Origin: Nocardia sienata NBRC 100364 | GTDB taxonomy: Bacteria > Actinomycetota > Actinomycetes > Mycobacteriales > Mycobacteriaceae | Length of the DNA stretch: 64,000 nucleotides | Direction of reading: 5' to 3' | Assembly: GCF_001613205.1 (NCBI RefSeq) | Contig: NZ_BDBX01000016.1 | Location: 1 to 64,000, forward strand | Shown here: positions 60,768-64,000 of the stretch, piece after piece | How the letters are laid out: each line of letters starts with the position of its first letter | Numbering within the stretch: the stretch's first letter is position 1 | Notes under the pieces: generated by a model | The model's input: the letters and a program-made list of their open reading frames with translations, nothing else | Database searches by the model: none | What the model was told of the DNA's origin: nothing | Made by a program: the position numbers and the translations under genes

Positions 60768-61757
60768 ATGGACGTGGACGCATACAGCGCGAGGAACCGG
60801 CACCTGTGGATCCGGCTGGACATGTTGTCGCGTAAACGCGCCCTCACCGGGGCCGAAACCGACGAACTGGTGCTGTTGTACCGGCGTACCTCGCAGCAGT
60901 TGGCCCGGTTGCAGACCCATAGTCCCGAACCGGAACTGGTGGCAGGTCTCGGCGCAGTGCTCGCCCGGGCCCGCGGCCGGATCGTCGGCAGCGCACCGAA
61001 CACCTGGACCGAGATCGTCCGGTTCCTCACCCACGGTTTCCCGGGCGCGGTGTATCGGGCGCTGGGTTGGTGGCTCGCCGTCGCCGTGGTTTTCCTGGGT
61101 GTGTCCACCGGGTTCGCCACCTGGATCGCGAACGATCCGTCGGCTCGGGAAACCCTCGGTCTGCGGGGCGACACCGGCGCCCTGACTGCTCCCGGTGGCG
61201 CTTTCGAGACCTATTACACCGAGCATTCCAACGACGCGTTCGCCGCATTGGTCTGGACCAATAATGCGTGGGTATCGGCGCTGGCCCTTTTCCTGGGCGT
61301 GCTGATCGTGCCCGTACTGTACCTACTGTTCATGAACGCCCTGAATATCGGCATTTCGGCCGGGTTGATGGCCGAGGCCGGCCGGCTGGATTCGTTCTTC
61401 GGATTCCTGCTGCCGCACGGAATGTTGGAGCTGACAGCCATTTTCATCGCGGGTGGCGCGGGGCTGAAACTGGGCTGGACGCTGATCGATCCGGGCCGCC
61501 TGCGCCGGGCAGAAGCGGTCGCCCGCCAGGGCCGCGTCACCGCCGCAATCGCCCTCGGCTTGGTGCCGACCTTGCTGGTAGCCGGACTTCTGGAGGGATT
61601 CGTGACCCCCAGCGCACTGCCCACGCCGACTCGGATCACCATCGGGCTGGCCGCCGAGACAGCCTTTCTCGCCTACATCTTCATCGCCGGCAGCCGCGCC
61701 GGCCGGCCCGCCGGGACGAAGAAGGCAGAAGTAGCGATAGCGCAACTTTCGCGATAA
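60768..61757 (+). CDS. Stage II sporulation protein M-like membrane protein
   Basis: A 329-residue protein with a soluble N-terminal helix bundle (about 1-85) and five to six helices (105-320). The SpoIIM domain shows in FLTHGFPGAVYRALGWW, GLMAEAGRLDSFFGFLLPHG and LELTAIFIAGGAGLKLGW. Actinomycetes that do not sporulate keep it next to MoxR/RDD genes, so it is probably a cell-envelope component. ATG at 60768. Confidence 0.85.
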   Translation: MDVDAYSARNRHLWIRLDMLSRKRALTGAETDELVLLYRRTSQQLARLQTHSPEPELVAGLGAVLARARGRIVGSAPNTWTEIVRFLTHGFPGAVYRALGWWLAVAVVFLGVSTGFATWIANDPSARETLGLRGDTGALTAPGGAFETYYTEHSNDAFAALVWTNNAWVSALALFLGVLIVPVLYLLFMNALNIGISAGLMAEAGRLDSFFGFLLPHGMLELTAIFIAGGAGLKLGWTLIDPGRLRRAEAVARQGRVTAAIALGLVPTLLVAGLLEGFVTPSALPTPTRITIGLAAETAFLAYIFIAGSRAGRPAGTKKAEVAIAQLSR

Positions 61758-62592
61758 CGGGTAGACAACCTCGAGCACACAGCGATTGATGGCGTTTTGT
61801 GTGATCGCAGCAACGCGAAGCGAATGACCTGCGTGGATTCCCCCATTTGAATTCCGCTGGCCGCAGCGAGTCGCCGCTCTAGCTGCGGCCAGCGTTACCG
61901 TCGACTCTACACAATCGTTACCCCTACGCAACCCGTTGCGGCTGAGGTCACAGGTACGTGTCGCAGTCCGGCAAACATTCAGACACCCCCGACTCGGCCC
62001 TCGTTCAGCTAACATCCAGCAGGCGGTGGCGGGCTTACATTGGTGCTTTCATTTGCAAGTACATTTGGTTTTTACTGGTCACGGACATATCCGTAACCAT
62101 GGTTACGGATAACGGCAAACCGGTTCGCCACGCAGTTCCCCCGAACAGCCGTTAACTCGACCGCCCCCACGCCGACCTGCGCGTTCGCGCGCCGATAACA
62201 CGGTTGCCGGCCGGGTGGAGGGAACGAAAAATACCTAGAGTTTGTTTAACCCGCGCAAACCCGCCGCACCCCCCGTACGGCGGCCCGGTAAACACCTCGC
62301 GGTAGTTAACCAAGACGATTCCGGGACGTGAACTGGGTCACGGGACCGGACTGGTGAGGTAACCCTCAGCAGCGCCGCCGCAATCGAAAAGTTCTGGTGT
62401 GACCTTGGTCTCATTCAGGCATACCGCGAGTACGTCGCGCTGTTCGCGGCCGGGGCGACCAACGCAGCGGCCCCGCCGCGACCTGCCGGAACACTCTTCC
62501 GGCGCGGTCTCGGCGGGGCCGCGAAACGAAGGAGGCCGCAGCGGCGATCGCGAGTGGCGCGAGCACCGTTGCGGCCTCGGAACATCGTGAGA
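61758..62592. other. Gene-free 835-bp gap
   Basis: It lies downstream of both the SpoIIM gene and the SDR on the other strand. No frame looks coding; a 65-codon frame at 61958-62155 has poor codon use. Base composition is mixed, with AT-rich parts at 61780-62110. It contains one clear element, the 24-bp palindrome at 62088. Confidence 0.5.
62088..62111. promoter_or_regulatory. 24-bp perfect palindrome, TetR-type operator candidate
   Basis: TATCCGTAACCA at 62088-62099 is exactly repeated in reverse complement at 62100-62111. Length and symmetry suit a TetR-family dimer pair. No gene starts close by: the nearest starts are more than 1 kb away, so its target is unclear. Confidence 0.55.
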
Positions 62593-63360
62593 TCACATGA
62601 GGGCGCCGCCGTCGACCCGGATCTCGGTGCCGGTGATGTAGCGGCCGTCATCGGAACCGACCATTGCCACCACCCCGGCGATATCCTCCGGGCTCCCCAG
62701 CGCACCACCGTTCAGCCAACCGGTCAGCCGGGCGAAGAGGGACCAGTCCGCGCCCTCCGGCTGCTCGGTGATGGATTCGGTGGTGATCCCGCTCATGATT
62801 CCGGCGGGAACGATATTGACCGCTCGCAGCCCCTGCTTCGCGTACTCCAAACCTATCGCGTGGGTGAACGAGGCCACACCGCCCTTGGAGGCGGCATAGG
62901 CGGCCAGATAAGGGGCCGACTGGAAGGCCGATGTCGAGGACAGATTGATCACCACGCCCCGGCCGGACTCCAGCAGGGCAGGCAGCAGCGCCTGGGTCAC
63001 CAGGAACGTACCCGTGAGATTGACGGTGATGATCCGGTTCCACTCGTCGAGCGGCATCTCGTGCGTGCGGGCCGGTTTCAGAATCCCCGCGCAGTTGACC
63101 AGCACGTCCAACCCGCCGAGGGTTCCCAGCGCGGTCTCGCCGGCCGCACGCACCGACTCGATATCCGCGATGTCCACCACCACAGTGCCGAGCCGGTCGG
63201 CCGCGTCGCCGGCCTTCTCCACTGTGGCCGCCAGACCGGGCTCGTTGATATCGGCGGCGACGAGCTGCGCTCCCTCGTCCAGCAGCCGCAGGGCCACGCC
63301 CTGGCCGATCCCCGATCCCGCACCTGTCACCACTACTCGACGGCCTTCATATCTCCGCAT
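62593..63360 (-). CDS. Short-chain dehydrogenase, possibly steroid-related
   Basis: A 255-residue classical SDR from the ATG at 63360 (MRRYEGRRVVVTGAGSGIG). TGAGSGIG binds the cofactor, with an Asp after the second strand (AADINEPG) pointing to NAD. NCAG, the Ser of NLSSTSAF and YAASKGG complete the catalytic set. Two KstR-like boxes upstream suggest control with steroid degradation genes, so a hydroxysteroid substrate is plausible but unproven. Confidence 0.82.
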   Translation of the reverse strand: MRRYEGRRVVVTGAGSGIGQGVALRLLDEGAQLVAADINEPGLAATVEKAGDAADRLGTVVVDIADIESVRAAGETALGTLGGLDVLVNCAGILKPARTHEMPLDEWNRIITVNLTGTFLVTQALLPALLESGRGVVINLSSTSAFQSAPYLAAYAASKGGVASFTHAIGLEYAKQGLRAVNIVPAGIMSGITTESITEQPEGADWSLFARLTGWLNGGALGSPEDIAGVVAMVGSDDGRYITGTEIRVDGGALM

Positions 63361-63369
63361 GGCATGAAT

Positions 63370-63438
63370 TAGAACAGGTTCGAATCGCGAGTCAACGGGT
63401 TCGGCGGATTTTCCGGCATGTTTCTGCAACACGTTCTA
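63370..63438 (-). promoter_or_regulatory. Two KstR-like operators before the SDR gene
   Basis: TAGAACAGGTTCGA (63370-63383) and TGCAACACGTTCTA (63425-63438) both match the published KstR motif TNNAACNNGTTNNA exactly. They lie 10 and 65 nt before the SDR start, at and above the promoter, where KstR-type TetR repressors bind. Confidence 0.55.
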
Positions 63439-63530
63439 GATGATCTACGAACCGCGGCCGGCCGATCATGACCAAGGACACACCGATGTAGCAGACCATC
63501 GTGCCGGACCGGCCGCCGCCTGGACAGCAG

Positions 63531-63571
63531 AAAAGAAAGAAGCCGTGGACCCGGAGGATCCACGGCTTCTT
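63531..63571 (-). terminator. Terminator of tRNA-Leu
   Basis: A 13-bp stem (63559-63571 with 63537-63549 on the minus strand) followed by TTCTTTCTTTT in the minus direction, just after the tRNA 3' end. Confidence 0.9.
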
Positions 63572-63576
63572 CTCGG

Positions 63577-63659
63577 TGGGCGAAGGGGGACTTGAACCCC
63601 CACGTCCCGAAGGACACTGGCACCTGAAGCCAGCGCGTCTGCCATTCCGCCACTCGCCC
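63577..63659 (-). tRNA. tRNA-Leu (anticodon CAG)
   Basis: Read on the minus strand: acceptor GGGCGAG pairs with the 3' end; the D-arm is GCGGAATGGCAGACGC; the anticodon stem CTGGC/GCCAG encloses TTCAGGT with CAG at 34-36, decoding CUG; a long variable arm (TGTCCTTCGGGACG) and the T-arm GGGGGTTCAAGTCCCCC follow. The long variable arm and DNA-encoded form without CCA are normal for actinobacterial Leu tRNAs. Confidence 0.95.
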
Positions 63660-63908
63660 GAGCGACGGTCAGACACTAGCACGGAGATGTCCACGAGGCG
63701 AAATCACGTGGTCACGACGTTTTCGGAGCCGCCGCCGACCAGCGTCCGGAGCCCGCCGGCAGCCAGGGAGGGAACTCCGGGGCGGTTGCGGTAGTTACAG
63801 GTACAGCGGAACGTGGATATCATGCAGAGAACGTGCTCGTAGAACGACACGCCGTATTCGCGTGCCGTCGTAAAGAATGAGGAGAGACTCACCGAAGGGA
63901 GGGCCCGG

Positions 63909-64000
63909 ATGGGGATCGTCTCGCGTTTCGAGCGTCGCCTACAGGGCGCCGTCGGTGACGTCTTCGCCAGAGTCTTCGGCGGGAACGTCGTTCCCCAGGA
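63909..64000 (+). CDS. fhaA: FhaA, FHA-domain protein (start only)
   Basis: The first 30 codons are in the window: MGIVSRFERRLQGAVGDVFA and on, the usual N-terminus of FhaA, whose head domain precedes a C-terminal FHA domain beyond this window. FhaA binds phosphorylated partners in peptidoglycan regulation with PknB and MviN. GGGAGG lies about 7 nt before the ATG. A tRNA-Leu just upstream of fhaA matches the mycobacterial layout. Confidence 0.88.
   Translation, partial: MGIVSRFERRLQGAVGDVFARVFGGNVVPQ

Noticed and set aside
61958..62155. 65-codon plus-strand frame in the 835-bp gap
   Set aside because: Codon use is unlike real genes here and it would be cut through by the palindrome; no ribosome site.
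61758..62592. Gene-free gap considered as a replication origin
   Set aside because: No clusters of DnaA boxes, no dnaA, dnaN or gyr genes; the mycobacterial-type origin should lie beyond this window.

Overview
The window is high-GC actinobacterial chromosome, most likely Nocardia or a close relative. Evidence is a PE/PPE/EspG triplet, a fused LysX, an IdeR-type iron box, a cutinase, the start of fhaA, and a gene order that matches, from memory, Mycobacterium tuberculosis Rv3834c to Rv3859c (serS, septum-formation protein, metallopeptidase, phosphatase, pheA, IdeR-box gene, LCP protein, ferritin, GDPD, DUF4328, sodA, RraA, gltD, gltB), the arm next to the replication origin. The genus was not tested by any search.

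1-6000: a copper module (CsoR-like operator, His-rich exported protein, CopA-type P1B ATPase) and two drug/metabolite-type transporters, of which the MFS gene has no usable start codon. 6000-15400: a c-di-GMP protein with a spoiled GGDEF and intact EAL domain, serS, cell-envelope and metallopeptidase genes, an orphan PE-PPE-EspG cassette, a histidine phosphatase and prephenate dehydratase. 15500-20800: an iron block with an IdeR box before a DUF2470 gene, a CPBP protease, an LCP ligase, and two tandem ferritins, the first of which has lost most ferroxidase ligands. 20800-28500: DUF5926, a coupled DUF4328-GDPD pair, a rhodanese, an unknown gene, a superoxide dismutase with Mn-type residues, a heptad-repeat coiled-coil protein, and a TMEM165/GDT1 manganese transporter under a yybP-ykoY riboswitch.

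28600-46200: an SDR, a secreted protein of GYDR-like pentapeptides, a methyltransferase, htpG, a TM0106-type nuclease, a second copper operon (4-TM protein, YcnI, CopC, CopD), two DUF5313 paralogues, RraA, an S4 protein, lysX, a GYPQQ-repeat membrane protein, another histidine phosphatase and a cutinase. 46600-52800: gltB-gltD glutamate synthase, separated by a duplicated segment that resembles the 3' end of gltB. 53700-61800: a DUF4407 protein and a MoxR-DUF58-DUF4129-SpoIIM-RDD envelope cluster. 62600-64000: an SDR with two KstR-like operators, tRNA-Leu(CAG), and the first 92 nt of fhaA.

Metal handling (copper twice, iron storage, manganese) is the recurring theme. The most unusual items are the degenerate ferritin paralogue with a 28-bp perfect palindrome in front of it, the orphan PE/PPE/EspG cassette, the GYDR-repeat exported protein, and a 24-bp palindrome alone in an 835-bp gene-free gap.
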